From Bifidobacterium sp. ESL0784 (GTDB lineage Bacteria; Actinomycetota; Actinomycetes; Actinomycetales; Bifidobacteriaceae), in contig NZ_JAQTHV010000004.1 in the NCBI RefSeq assembly GCF_029433295.1, positions 310,001-374,000 of the forward strand: a DNA stretch of 64,000 nt, given 5' to 3'. The notes under the pieces are model-generated. The model was not told the DNA's origin. It did no database searches and was given only the letters and a program-made list of their open reading frames with translations. A program made the translations under genes and the position numbers. This document shows positions 44,795-53,764 of this stretch, piece after piece (position 1 is the stretch's first letter; each line of letters starts with the position of its first letter).

Positions 44795-45505
44795 ATGAGC
44801 ACTCATATTGATGCACAACGCGGCGATATCGCGGAAACCGTATTGATGCCAGGAGACCCGCTGCGCGCCCAGTACATCGCGGAGAACTTCCTGACCGATC
44901 CCAAGCGTTACAACACCGTGCGCAACGCGTTCGGCTACACCGGCACGTATAAGGGCAAGCCAGTTTCCGTGCAGGCCACAGGCATGGGCATTCCCTCGCT
45001 GTCGATCTACACCACCGAGCTCATCAAGGACTTTGGAGTGAAGAACCTGATCCGCGTCGGGTCGTGCGGAGGCCTGGGCAAGGACGTCAAACTTCGCGAC
45101 ATCCTCATCGCCCAAAGCGCCAGCACCGACTCCTCCATCATCCACAACACCTTCGGCCAGGGCGTCTATTTTGCACCTACTGCGGACTTCGGGCTGCTTG
45201 AGGATTCCTATCAGGTGGCGAAAGCCAGGGGAATCTCGGTGAAGGTCGGCAACATCCTCTCCGAAGACCGTTTCTACGATGACGAGCTCGATATCGACAA
45301 GCTCGCCGATTACGGCATCATGGGCGCGGAAATGGAGGCGGCGGGCCTTTACCTGCTCGCATCCAAGCACCATGTCAAGGCATTGGCCATCTCAACTGTC
45401 AGCGATATGATTGGCACCAATGAAGGTCTGAGCGCCGAAGAGCGTGCGACCACTTTCAACGAAATGATTGAAATCTGCCTGGAGGTGGCTTATCAGCAAT
45501 CATGA
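44795..45505 (+). CDS. deoD: Purine nucleoside phosphorylase (DeoD type)
   Basis: 236 residues, the hexameric type. It phosphorolyses purine (deoxy)nucleosides to base and (deoxy)ribose 1-phosphate. The phosphate site is in MPGDPLRAQYIAE and RVGSCGG; base and ribose binding are in GAEMEAAGLYLLA and STVSDMIGTNEG, with the catalytic Asp in SDM. The ATG follows AAAGGAGATTTGTA. The SorC/DeoR gene starts inside its last codons (ATGA overlap), so the regulator is made with it. Confidence 0.97.
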   Translation: MSTHIDAQRGDIAETVLMPGDPLRAQYIAENFLTDPKRYNTVRNAFGYTGTYKGKPVSVQATGMGIPSLSIYTTELIKDFGVKNLIRVGSCGGLGKDVKLRDILIAQSASTDSSIIHNTFGQGVYFAPTADFGLLEDSYQVAKARGISVKVGNILSEDRFYDDELDIDKLADYGIMGAEMEAAGLYLLASKHHVKALAISTVSDMIGTNEGLSAEERATTFNEMIEICLEVAYQQS

Positions 45506-46455
45506 GTGAGCGATACGACAAGAAGAAGCTGAAACAGAGCATCACCGCCGCCAGGCTGTATTACGAGGACGGTCTCGGGCAGACCGAAATCGCCCATAGC
45601 ATGGGGGTTTCGAGGCCGACGGTTTCCCGGCTGCTGAAAATGGCAAGGGAAACCGGGGTGCTGAAGATCGAGATCGACGATCCCTTCATCGACGCCGGCG
45701 ACCTCAACGAGCGGCTGATTGAGAAATACCATCGCGATATCCACGTTGTTCCCAACAATTACAACGGCGAGGTCTCCACGTTGGCCAGCATCGGCGCCTA
45801 CACCGCGCAGCATCTGATGCAGATGATCAAGCCGGGTGACATCATCGGCTTGGGATGGGGCAAGACCATTCATTGCGTCACCACCCATCTGAACAGACAT
45901 CCGGTGGAGGACACCACGGTCGTCCAGCTCAAGGGCGGCATCAATATACGCTATCAGGACACGTATGCCGATGAAAGCGTCACCGAACTGGCTTCGGCCT
46001 TGGGCGCGACCCCGCATTTCCTTCCGTTGCCGCCGTTTTTTGACAGCAAGGTGACCAAGGAGATCGTGGAACGCGACCGTTTCATCAAGCAGACCCTCGA
46101 GCTCGGCAAAAAGGCCAATATCGCCCTTTACAGCGTCGGCACCGTGCGCAACGACGCGTTGCTGTTTCAGCTTGGATACTTCAACGCCAAACAGAAGGCG
46201 GCGTTGAAGCAGGCTGCCGTAGGCGATGCCGTATCGCGTTTTATCGACAAGGACGGCAAGGTCGTCAATAAGGATCTGAACGACCGGACCGTAGGGATTG
46301 GGCTGGCGGACCTGAAGAACAAGGAGCATTCGATTGCGGTGGCTGCCGGAATCCTCAAGGCTCCTGTCATTTACGCGGTGATGAAAGCGGGATACGCCAA
46401 CGAATTCATCGTTGATCAGGCGATAGCCCAGGAATTATTAACTTATGAAGATTGA
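45502..46455 (+). CDS. deoR: SorC/DeoR family sugar-phosphate-binding regulator
   Basis: 317 residues. The N-terminal HTH (about 12-60) is YYEDGLGQTEIAHSMGVSR with PTVSRLLKMARETG; the large sugar-binding domain starts near residue 62 and includes DIIGLGWGKTIHCV and NIALYSVGTVRN. It is the Bacillus DeoR type of SorC regulator, not the small E. coli DeoR. By family, deoxyribose 5-phosphate relieves repression. It lies in the operon between deoD and the pyrimidine phosphorylase. The TTTACA-TT-TGTAAA dyad upstream of the transporter is the best candidate site. Confidence 0.9.
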   Translation: MSERYDKKKLKQSITAARLYYEDGLGQTEIAHSMGVSRPTVSRLLKMARETGVLKIEIDDPFIDAGDLNERLIEKYHRDIHVVPNNYNGEVSTLASIGAYTAQHLMQMIKPGDIIGLGWGKTIHCVTTHLNRHPVEDTTVVQLKGGINIRYQDTYADESVTELASALGATPHFLPLPPFFDSKVTKEIVERDRFIKQTLELGKKANIALYSVGTVRNDALLFQLGYFNAKQKAALKQAAVGDAVSRFIDKDGKVVNKDLNDRTVGIGLADLKNKEHSIAVAAGILKAPVIYAVMKAGYANEFIVDQAIAQELLTYED

Positions 46456-46467
46456 GGTGTTGCAACG

Positions 46468-47766
46468 ATGCGAATGGTTGATGTTATCGACAAGAAAAGG
46501 AACGGCGGAGAGCTGAGCGACGAGGAGATCAAATTCTTCGTCGACGGTGTGGTCAGCGGGGAGATTCCCGATTACCAGACCAGCGCCCTGCTGATGTCGA
46601 TCTATTTCAAGGACATGAACGATCACGAGCGCTCCCAGCTTACGCTGGACATGATGAACTCGGGCGATCGGCTTGACCTTTCCGGTATTCCTGGCATCAA
46701 GGTGGACAAGCATTCCACCGGCGGGGTCGGCGACAAGGTGAGCCTGCCGCTCGCTGCCATGGTGGCGGCCACAGGTATTCCCGTCCCGATGATTTCAGGG
46801 CGTGGTCTGGGCCATACCGGCGGTACGCTTGACAAGCTTGAAGCCATCCCCGGCTACCAGGTCGAAATCAGCGAAAAGGACTTCATCGATCAGGTCAAGC
46901 GCGAGAAGCTCGCGATCATCGGCGCGACGGGCAACATCGCCCCCGCCGACAAGAAGATCTATGCCTTGCGTGACGTCACGGACACGGTCGATTCGATTCC
47001 GCTGATCGCTAGCTCCATCATGAGCAAGAAGATCGCCTCCGGCACCGATGCCTTGGTGATCGACGTCAAAACCGGGGCCGGCGCGTTCATGAAGACGTTG
47101 CCGAAGTCCGAGGAACTGGCGAAGGCGTTGGTCGAGATCGGCAAAGGCGTCGGCATGCAATGCATGGCGGTCATCTCCGACATGAGCCAGCCTCTGGGCC
47201 GCAAGGTCGGCAACACCCTTGAAATCGAGGAGACCTTCGATACCTTGAAAGGCAAGGGCCCCAAGGATCTGCTCGAGCTGGTGCTCACCCTGGGCAGCTA
47301 CATGGTCGTTCTCGGCAAGAAAGCTGACAACGAAGACGAGGCGCGAGCCATGCTCGTCAAGACCATCGAAGACGGTTCGGCGCTTGACCGGTTCCGGGCC
47401 ATGGTCGTCGCGCAAGGCGGCGACGGTCGGGTCGTCGACGATTACAGCATCATGCCGCATGCGAAGTACCGCATCGACCTGCCCGCTAAGTCCAGCGGCT
47501 ATGTCTCACAGATGCTTGCCGACGAGGTCGGCATCGCCAGCATGAAGCTCGGCGGCGGACGCGAGAAGGCCGATGACAAGCTGGATTACGGTGTCGGCAT
47601 CGAGCTCAACAAGAAGGTCGGCGACAAGGTCGGCGAAGGCGAATCCTTGCTGACCATCTGCAGCGACCGTGAGGATGTGGATGACATCAAGGAACTGCTG
47701 TATAGCTGCATCAAGATCGGCGACAAGGCCGAGCCTTATCCCATGATCTACAAGATCATCAAGTAG
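46468..47766 (+). CDS. pdp: Pyrimidine-nucleoside/thymidine phosphorylase
   Basis: 432 residues. It phosphorolyses thymidine, deoxyuridine and often uridine. Motifs: phosphate loop [34 protein letters not shown], and the family signature [18 protein letters not shown]. The length and sequence fit the Pdp/DeoA clan; substrate range between Pdp and strict thymidine phosphorylase cannot be read here. The start is 12 bases after the regulator gene. It is the last gene of the deo cluster and is followed by a strong hairpin. Confidence 0.95.
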   Translation: MRMVDVIDKKRNGGELSDEEIKFFVDGVVSGEIPDYQTSALLMSIYFKDMNDHERSQLTLDMMNSGDRLDLSGIPGIKVDKHSTGGVGDKVSLPLAAMVAATGIPVPMISGRGLGHTGGTLDKLEAIPGYQVEISEKDFIDQVKREKLAIIGATGNIAPADKKIYALRDVTDTVDSIPLIASSIMSKKIASGTDALVIDVKTGAGAFMKTLPKSEELAKALVEIGKGVGMQCMAVISDMSQPLGRKVGNTLEIEETFDTLKGKGPKDLLELVLTLGSYMVVLGKKADNEDEARAMLVKTIEDGSALDRFRAMVVAQGGDGRVVDDYSIMPHAKYRIDLPAKSSGYVSQMLADEVGIASMKLGGGREKADDKLDYGVGIELNKKVGDKVGEGESLLTICSDREDVDDIKELLYSCIKIGDKAEPYPMIYKIIK

Positions 47767-47789
47767 TGATGCCTGGCTGATTCGAATTC

Positions 47790-47823
47790 ACGTGTGCCCC
47801 GTCCAACTCGACGGGGCACACGT
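47790..47823 (+). terminator. Terminator-like hairpin after the deo cluster
   Basis: ACGTGTGCCCCGTC (47790-47803) pairs perfectly with GACGGGGCACACGT (47810-47823), a 14-bp stem with six-base loop. No T-run follows. Confidence 0.7.
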
Positions 47824-47849
47824 CCATGGTATGCGAGTAAAATAAAAGC

Positions 47850-47878
47850 TTGTGTCTGCCATAAGGCGGGCATTATCT
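47850..47878 (+). promoter_or_regulatory. Promoter of rpsD
   Basis: TTGTGT (47850-47855), a 17-base spacer and TTATCT (47873-47878). The leader to rpsD is about 150 bases and may hold an S4-binding structure, but none can be drawn with confidence. Confidence 0.5.
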
Positions 47879-48035
47879 GGAGTCTTAGCCCATCAGTGGG
47901 TCGGCGGCTTCCTCACGAAGGTGATGATGTCGTTGGCGCTTGGCGCCTTGAAGCACTGGAGAGGCCCGGCTCAGCGCGGTTTCTCGTGATTCCGCGTTCC
48001 GTTCAGATAACGACAGAATACAAAGGAACAACAGA

Positions 48036-48662
48036 ATGACCAACATTCAGCGTTCTCGCCGTCAGGTGCGCCTTTCGCGTGCCCTCGGCATCGCACTGAC
48101 CCCCAAGGCTCAGCGCATCTTCGAGAAGCGTCCGTACGCTCCTGGTGAGCATGGCCGCACGCGTCGCCGCACCGAATCCGATTACGCGGTTCGTCTGCGC
48201 GAGAAGCAGCGTCTGCGCGCCCAGTACGGCGTCTCCGAGAAGCAGCTTCGTGCAGCTTATGAAAAGGGCACCCACACCAAGGGCCAGACCGGCGATGCAA
48301 TGCTCATCGATCTCGAGACCCGTCTCGACGCCCTGGTGCTTCGCGCAGGCTTCGCCCGCACGACCGCCCAGGCACGCCAGTATGTCGTGCACCGTCACAT
48401 CATGGTCGACGGCAACGTGGTGGACCGTCCGTCCTACCGCGTCAAGCCTGGCCAGACCATCCAGGTCAAGCCGAAGAGCCAGACCATGGTTCCCTTCCAG
48501 ATCGCCGCTGAAGGCGTGCACCGCGATGTGCTGCCCGCAGTCCCCGGATATCTGGACGTCAACCTCGCCTCGCTCAAGGCGACACTCACCCGCAAGCCGG
48601 AAACCAAAGAGATTCCGGTCGAGGTCAACATTCAGTACGTCGTCGAGTTCTACGCTCGCTGA
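48036..48662 (+). CDS. rpsD: 30S ribosomal protein S4
   Basis: 208 residues. It is one of the first proteins to bind 16S rRNA and nucleates the small subunit body. The N-terminal part reads RSRRQVRLSRALGIALTPK, a zinc-free (Cys-less) S4; the S4 RNA-binding domain covers about residues 95-160 (ARTTAQARQYVVHRHIMVDG). It ends VEFYAR, typical of actinobacterial S4. It is a single-gene transcript, as is usual in this group, closed by a strong terminator. Confidence 0.99.
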   Translation: MTNIQRSRRQVRLSRALGIALTPKAQRIFEKRPYAPGEHGRTRRRTESDYAVRLREKQRLRAQYGVSEKQLRAAYEKGTHTKGQTGDAMLIDLETRLDALVLRAGFARTTAQARQYVVHRHIMVDGNVVDRPSYRVKPGQTIQVKPKSQTMVPFQIAAEGVHRDVLPAVPGYLDVNLASLKATLTRKPETKEIPVEVNIQYVVEFYAR

Positions 48663-48695
48663 TTTCTGAATCCCATTCCTTTTAGGACATACCGC

Positions 48696-48730
48696 AAGGG
48701 CCCTGTGAGTTTCAAACTCACAGGGCCCTT
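48696..48730 (+). terminator. Terminator after rpsD
   Basis: AAGGGCCCTGTGAGTTT (48696-48712) pairs with AAACTCACAGGGCCCTT (48714-48730). It is perfectly symmetrical and also lies before the end of the converging membrane protein gene. Confidence 0.85.
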
Positions 48731-48759
48731 GGCGTTGTCGGGTTGTCATGTCGGGTTGT

Positions 48760-49149
48760 TTATTCACCGATGGTGGCGTCGACGATGGCGGAGACAATCG
48801 ACATGATAATCGTGCCTAATATCGAGGCGAAGAAGCCTGAAATGAAGACGCCTACGCCGAAAAGCGACACCGCAAGCCACGAAGCCAGGCGCATGCACAG
48901 CCAGTTGACCACCAGCAGCAGAATTAATGAAATGACGCCCAGCGTCATGATCGAAAGCGGGAGAGCGAGTATCTGTGTGACCCAGTTGAGGATTGGTTTG
49001 ACGACCGCGTTGACCAGCGCCAAAAACAGTGCAAACGCGGCGATGCCGAGAATCGGGGGAGTGCCGATGGGCTGCATGCTGGGAATGAGCAGCACCATCG
49101 CGGCCGCAGCGATGGTCAGAATGATCCAACGGGTGAAAAATCGTGTCAT
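48760..49149 (-). CDS. Phage-holin-4-like membrane protein
   Basis: 129 residues with four membrane helices (start TRFFTRWIILTIAAAAM, then ALVNAVVKPILNWVTQILALP and a Gly-rich last helix). The central AVVKPILxxxxxPLxIxTLG is the signature of the Phage_holin_4_2 (YvlD) family. Despite its name the family is chromosomal and of unknown role. The ATG at 49149 is used because the protein matches the family from there; its ribosome site is weak. It converges with rpsD. Confidence 0.85.
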   Translation of the reverse strand: MTRFFTRWIILTIAAAAMVLLIPSMQPIGTPPILGIAAFALFLALVNAVVKPILNWVTQILALPLSIMTLGVISLILLLVVNWLCMRLASWLAVSLFGVGVFISGFFASILGTIIMSIVSAIVDATIGE

Positions 49150-49327
49150 AAGACCAGTATGACAAACGATGGTAATCCAAAACCTCGGTTTCACAAACCT
49201 TTCCAAGCAATTCGCCATTGGTTGAATCCAACCGGCTGATTTCAAAAATAGTATCAAGCGTCATTCAGAACGGATAATCGATGAAAAGTGCCGGAATGAC
49301 AACGAAAAATCGACTTGACGAATACCG

Positions 49328-49353
49328 TATCCAATTATTTCGGAAGTTGGATA
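49328..49353 (-). terminator. Weak hairpin after the ABC transporter operon
   Basis: TATCCAA (49328-49334) pairs with TTGGATA (49347-49353), 12-base loop, 44 bases beyond the ATPase stop on the minus strand. Confidence 0.35.
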
Positions 49354-49396
49354 GGTTTTCGACAAGCCGATTTCGAAAGCCGACGACTTCGGGTCT

Positions 49397-50251
49397 TTAG
49401 AACCCGTCCTCGAAGAACTCGAGCAGGTCGTTCATCGTCAGTTTCTTCTTTTCCTGGGCATTCAGATCACGGACGATTTGGCCTTTTTGCAGCACGATGA
49501 GACGATTGCCATATTTGAGGGCGTCATCGAGGCGGTGCGTGATCATCAGACAGGTCAGATTCTGCTCGTTGATGGTGCTTGCGGTGATGGCCATGAGCTG
49601 CTTGGACGTCTTCGGGTCGAGGGCCGCGGTGTGCTCGTCGAGCAGCAGCAGGTCGGGCTTGGTGATGGTCGCCATGATGAGGCTCAACGCCTGGCGCTGC
49701 CCGCCGGAAAGGTTGCCGGCGGGGGTGTTCAGATGTTCCTCAAGCCCGTTGCCGATGCCTTTGCACAGCTCATAGAAACGGCCATGGTTGGCAGCCATCT
49801 CGCGCATCCTGAAGCGTCGTGGTTGGCCTCGACGGGTGGCGAGCAGCAGGTTTTCGGCGACGGTCATACGAGGTGCCGTGCCCATTTTCGGATCCTGGAA
49901 GACGCGGGCGATGTATTTGGCGCGAGTCTCCTGCGAGGTCGAAGTGATGTCCTCGCCGTTCATCAGAACACGCCCCGTGGTGGGGTGGATGCCGCCGGCA
50001 ATGACATTGAACAGGGTGCTTTTGCCTGCGCCGTTGCCGCCGAGCACGGTGATGAAATCGCCGGGTTTCACCGCGAGGTTGGCGTCGGTGAGGATTTCCT
50101 TGGTGTCGTCCATACCGTTGTCGACTCGCACCGAGCAGTGCTCGACCGCGAGTCGGATGTCGGCGGGATTGCTGACGCTTTGTTCCTCAGCCGCGCTGGC
50201 CGTCAACACGTCGTCGGTTTTATTTGGTTTGGTCAAGGTCTCGTCTTTCAT
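49397..50251 (-). CDS. ABC transporter ATP-binding protein (tryptophan/tyrosine-type)
   Basis: 284 residues. Walker A GGNGAGKSTLFNVIAGG, signature LSGGQRQALSLIMA, Walker B DLLLLDEHTAALDPK and the switch His in CLMITHRLDD are intact. It powers the permease encoded just upstream, overlapping its stop by four bases. The set (ATPase, one permease, binding proteins of the PF04392 group) matches the streptococcal TrpXYZ type, so an aromatic amino acid is the likely cargo. The first 35 residues are a hydrophilic extension. Confidence 0.9.
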   Translation of the reverse strand: MKDETLTKPNKTDDVLTASAAEEQSVSNPADIRLAVEHCSVRVDNGMDDTKEILTDANLAVKPGDFITVLGGNGAGKSTLFNVIAGGIHPTTGRVLMNGEDITSTSQETRAKYIARVFQDPKMGTAPRMTVAENLLLATRRGQPRRFRMREMAANHGRFYELCKGIGNGLEEHLNTPAGNLSGGQRQALSLIMATITKPDLLLLDEHTAALDPKTSKQLMAITASTINEQNLTCLMITHRLDDALKYGNRLIVLQKGQIVRDLNAQEKKKLTMNDLLEFFEDGF

Positions 50252-51171
50252 GCGTTCGCCTTTCCGCTGGATACCACAGCGTCATCCTTTTTGAAGTACT
50301 TTTCGAATCCTGTGGTCAGGTGCAGCGCCCGCTTGAACTGCGGGATGAGCATGCACAGCGAGAGCACGACGGCCGAGAAGAACTTCAGGTAGGTGGTGTC
50401 GAAGCCGAGGCGGATGACTAGCAGGATCAGGAGCTGGTAGATGATGCTGCCGACCACGGTGGCGAGCATGCGCTGGAAGAAGGAGAGCTCGCCGAAGAGG
50501 ACCTCGCCGATGATGATGGAGGAGAGACCGATGACGATGGTGCCCACACCTTTGCTCACATCGGCGTAACCGTCGTGTTGGGAGATGAGCGCCCCGGAAA
50601 GCGCGATCAGCCCGTTGGAAAGCATGAGGCCGACGTTGGTCATCCGTTCGGTATGGATGCCGAGGGATTTGGCCATTGATTCGTTGTCGCCGGTGGCGAT
50701 GTAGGCCTGGCCGAATTCGGTGTTGAAGAACAGGGACATGAGGCCGATGACGATGGTGACCGCCAGCAGGCCGATGAAGACGGTGTCGTAGTTTTCCGGC
50801 AGATTCAGCGGGCGGAACACGTCCTGGATCTTCGGCAGGTTGAGCAGGGAGAGGTTCGGCGATTTCATGATGAAGAGCATCACGGAATTCAGGGCGGACA
50901 TCACCAGAATGCCGGCGAGGACCACGGGAATCTTGCCTTTCGTATAGAGCAGACCGGTCACCAGTCCGGCACACATGCCGGCCAGCACGCCGAGCAGGGT
51001 GGCGAGGAACGGATTGAAGCCCATGGTGATTGCCGCAACGCACACTGCGCCTCCCAGCGGGAACGAGCCTTCCGTGGTCATATCGGGGAATCCGAGGATG
51101 CGATAGGTCATGAAGATGCCGAGGCCGAGCATGCTCCAGAGCATGCCCTGGCCGATGGATGAGATGATCAT
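50248..51171 (-). CDS. ABC transporter permease (tryptophan/tyrosine-type)
   Basis: 307 residues with eight to nine membrane helices of the BPD_transp_2 family (branched-chain amino acid/ribose type): the start IISSIGQGMLWSMLGLGIF, GGAVCVAAITMG and GLSSIIIGEVLFGELSFFQ match the permease used with PF04392 binding proteins. It overlaps both the binding-protein gene upstream and the ATPase gene downstream by four bases, a tightly coupled operon. The pore substrate follows from the binding proteins. Confidence 0.9.
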   Translation of the reverse strand: MIISSIGQGMLWSMLGLGIFMTYRILGFPDMTTEGSFPLGGAVCVAAITMGFNPFLATLLGVLAGMCAGLVTGLLYTKGKIPVVLAGILVMSALNSVMLFIMKSPNLSLLNLPKIQDVFRPLNLPENYDTVFIGLLAVTIVIGLMSLFFNTEFGQAYIATGDNESMAKSLGIHTERMTNVGLMLSNGLIALSGALISQHDGYADVSKGVGTIVIGLSSIIIGEVLFGELSFFQRMLATVVGSIIYQLLILLVIRLGFDTTYLKFFSAVVLSLCMLIPQFKRALHLTTGFEKYFKKDDAVVSSGKANA

Positions 51172-52232
51172 TTGTTGCTGCCTTCCTCTCCGACGACCTT
51201 CGCGTTCTTCATCACCGAGTCGGGCACGGTGATGCCGTTGAGGTCTGCTTCCTTCTTGTTGATGTAGACGTCGCCTCCGTTGAAGACGTAGACCGGCGTG
51301 GTCGCGGTTTTGCTCTTGCCGCTCAGGACATCAGCCATCATTTCCCCGGTTTTCAGGCCGAAGTCGTACTGACTTGGGGCGATGGTGGCAACGGCTCCCT
51401 GCTTGACCATGGTGTCGGCGGCTACGATGACGGGTTCGTGCTTCTTGTTGGCCTCCTGGGTGACGGTGGGCATGGCGTTGGCGATGGCATTGTCGTTGGG
51501 AATGAAGATGAAATCGACCTGGTCGCTCATGATCTGCACGGTCTGGGCGATTTCGTTGCTTGTCGGCACGGCGAAACGCTTGGTCTGCAAGCCCATCTTC
51601 TGCGCGATGGCGTCAGCGTGCTCGACCTGAGATTTCGCATTGATTTCATCGGAGTTATAGAGGAAACCGACAGACTTGGCTTTCGGCAGGAGTTTCTTCG
51701 CCAATTCCAGCTGTGCCTTGAGTGGGGGAACGTTGGAGACGCCGGTGATATTGCCGCCGGGGTGCTTCAAATCCTTGACCACTCCCGCGGCGACTGGGTC
51801 GGTGACCGCGCCGAGCATGATCGGGATGTCTTTGGTGGTGTTGGACAGCGCTTGCGTGGCGCCGGTGGCGATGCCGCAAAGGGCGTCGGGCTTCTTGTTG
51901 ACCAGCTGCTGGCTCATGGTGGCGAGCTTGCTCTGGTCGCCTTCGCCGTTCATGCTGGTGACTTCGAGGTTCTTGCCCTCGACGTAGCCGCCTTTTTTGA
52001 GGCCGTCGATGACTCCCTGGTGGATCTGGTCGAGTGCCGGATGGCTCATGGTCTGCAGGATGCCGACTTTCTTGACTTTCTGGGTTTGCGCGGTGGAGGC
52101 CGTATTGGTCGCGGTGCTTTTCACGCTGTGCTCGCCGACGAAATACATGACGACACCGACGACGACCACGGCCACTGCCGTAACCGCTGCGGTTACCACG
52201 GTGTTTTGTGAACGATGTTCTTTTTCGGACAT
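51168..52232 (-). CDS. ABC transporter substrate-binding protein (TrpX-like), copy 2
   Basis: 354 residues. It is anchored by an N-terminal membrane helix (about 12-35, no lipobox Cys). The core reads KVGILQTMSHPALDQIHQGV, LGAVTDPVAAGVVKDLKHPGG and NITGVSN, the pattern of PF04392 periplasmic-type binding proteins. Streptococcal relatives bind tryptophan. It is a close paralogue of the protein encoded next upstream. The start overlaps nothing; AGAGAAAAACCACC precedes the ATG. It overlaps the permease gene by four bases. Confidence 0.88.
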   Translation of the reverse strand: MSEKEHRSQNTVVTAAVTAVAVVVVGVVMYFVGEHSVKSTATNTASTAQTQKVKKVGILQTMSHPALDQIHQGVIDGLKKGGYVEGKNLEVTSMNGEGDQSKLATMSQQLVNKKPDALCGIATGATQALSNTTKDIPIMLGAVTDPVAAGVVKDLKHPGGNITGVSNVPPLKAQLELAKKLLPKAKSVGFLYNSDEINAKSQVEHADAIAQKMGLQTKRFAVPTSNEIAQTVQIMSDQVDFIFIPNDNAIANAMPTVTQEANKKHEPVIVAADTMVKQGAVATIAPSQYDFGLKTGEMMADVLSGKSKTATTPVYVFNGGDVYINKKEADLNGITVPDSVMKNAKVVGEEGSNK

Positions 52233-52325
52233 GGTGGTTTTTCTCTCGAATCTTTTAAAACTTGGTTGTATCTAAGGTTTGCCGGTAATTCTGGTTGTTA
52301 TCAATAAATAACAGCAAAGTGGATT

Positions 52326-53390
52326 TCACTTATTTTTGCCGACATCGGTGGTGACGAGCTTGGCGTTCTTCATGAGTTTCTCAGGCACATTGATAGCGAG
52401 GTGTTGCGCCTGCTCCTTGTTGATGATCGTGTCGCCGGTGGAGAAGGTGTAGACGGGCGTGGTGGCTGGCTTGCTCTTGCCTTTGAGAATGTTCGCGGCC
52501 ATCTTGCCGGTCTGAATCCCGAGCTGGTACTGGTTGACGCCGATGGTGGCAAGGCCGCCCTGCGTGACCATGGTGTCCACCGAAGTGATGACCGGCTTGT
52601 TCTGCTTGTTGGCCTCTTCGGTGACGGTGGGCATCGCGTTGGCGATGGTGTTGTCAAGTGGGATGTAGATGAAATCGACCTGCCCGTTCATCACCTGCAC
52701 GGTCTGGGCGATCTCGTTGCTGGAAGGCACCGCGAATTTCTTGACCTTCAGACCGAGTTTCGTAGCGGCTTTGGTGGCGGTATCGACCTGCGACTTGGAA
52801 TTGTCCTCGGTAGAGGAGTAGAGCATACCCACTGTCTTGGCCTGCGGCATCAGCTCCTTGCCGAGCTTGATTTCGGAGGCGACTGGCGGCTGATCCGAGA
52901 CGCCGGTGATGTTCTTGCCCGGGGCCTTCATGTCACGAACCAGCCCGGCTGCGACCGGATCGGTGACCGCGCCCAGCACGATCGGGGTGGTGCTCGTGGC
53001 ATTGGCCAACGCCTGCGCGGCTGGGGTGGCGATGCCAACCAAAACGTCGGCCTTCTTGTTGACCAGCTGCTCGCTCATCGTGGCGAGTTTGCTCTGGTCG
53101 GCCTGTCCGTTCTGGTCGATGATCTGTATGTTCTTGCCGTCGATGAATCCTTCCTTTTCCAGCTCGTCGACCACGCCCTTGTGAATCTGGTTCAGCGCGG
53201 GATGGCTGACATATTGGAGGATGCCGACACGTTTCAGCGCGTGCTGTGAGGTTGAAGCGGTCTTTGCGTTTCCCAGCGCATGCCGCCGGCCGAGTTGGTA
53301 GGTGAAGCCGCCGACAAGGATGAGGGCGATGACGATGATGGTCGCTGTCAAGGCCCTTCCGTGCGAGGCTTGGTGGTTTTCGTTGCTCAT
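52326..53390 (-). CDS. ABC transporter substrate-binding protein (TrpX-like), copy 1
   Basis: 354 residues from the ATG at 53390, preceded by AGGAACGCT; the frame extends upstream without a ribosome site. It has an N-terminal membrane helix (about 12-32) and then RVGILQYVSHPALNQIHKGV, LGAVTDPVAAGLVRDMKAPGK and NITGVSDQPP, parallel to copy 2 all along. The two differ in many positions, so they may bind related but distinct ligands. It is the first gene of the operon after the leader region at 53391-53764. Confidence 0.88.
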   Translation of the reverse strand: MSNENHQASHGRALTATIIVIALILVGGFTYQLGRRHALGNAKTASTSQHALKRVGILQYVSHPALNQIHKGVVDELEKEGFIDGKNIQIIDQNGQADQSKLATMSEQLVNKKADVLVGIATPAAQALANATSTTPIVLGAVTDPVAAGLVRDMKAPGKNITGVSDQPPVASEIKLGKELMPQAKTVGMLYSSTEDNSKSQVDTATKAATKLGLKVKKFAVPSSNEIAQTVQVMNGQVDFIYIPLDNTIANAMPTVTEEANKQNKPVITSVDTMVTQGGLATIGVNQYQLGIQTGKMAANILKGKSKPATTPVYTFSTGDTIINKEQAQHLAINVPEKLMKNAKLVTTDVGKNK

Positions 53391-53592
53391 AGCGTTCCTG
53401 TTGCTCTTTCGATTGGTGTAGGCCCACGCCAAGTGAGATTGTTGCCGTATCTATCTAAATAGCGAAAAATCACCGAATACAACGCAACAATGACTCAGAT
53501 TTCCGATACGCAACCATAATACGAATTGCGAAAAACAAATGACACCCAGGCGAAGGCACAATATTAAGTTCTGGTTTATCTAACTTCTTTTG

Positions 53593-53649
53593 TTAGCTAC
53601 GCCAGCCACGCCAAACGAAATGCAAGAGGAGTCGTGATGTCGAAATCAT
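53593..53649 (-). CDS. Possible leader peptide with Trp codons
   Basis: On the minus strand, ATG (53647-53649) follows AAAGGAG with a suitable spacer and encodes 18 residues ending HFVWRGWRS before TAA (53593-53595). Two of the last six codons are TGG. It is the first ORF of the transcript predicted from the promoter at 53689-53717 and precedes a tryptophan-type transporter. Its ribosome site lies in a hairpin with its own coding part. Attenuation by tryptophan supply is possible, but the terminator expected further on is not clear. Confidence 0.35.
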   Translation of the reverse strand: MISTSRLLLHFVWRGWRS

Positions 53650-53674
53650 GTCGACTGCTCCTTTCCATGCATTT
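53618..53674 (-). promoter_or_regulatory. RBS-sequestering hairpin in the transporter leader
   Basis: AAATGCA (53618-53624) pairs with TGCATTT (53668-53674). Inside, AGGAG pairs with CTCCT and TGAT with ATCA, so the ribosome site of the small leader ORF pairs with its codons. Confidence 0.45.
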
Positions 53675-53688
53675 GAAAACTGTTTTCT

Positions 53689-53717
53689 AAAATAGGGGGA
53701 GGCATGGAAAACGGCAA
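53689..53717 (-). promoter_or_regulatory. Promoter of the tryptophan-type ABC operon
   Basis: On the minus strand, TTGCCG (53712-53717), a 17-base spacer and TATTTT (53689-53694). The transcript would have a leader of about 290 bases before the first binding-protein gene. Confidence 0.5.
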
Positions 53718-53764
53718 AACCGTCGTTCACATAATGAGACATGGCGCTGTGCGATAATGGAGCC

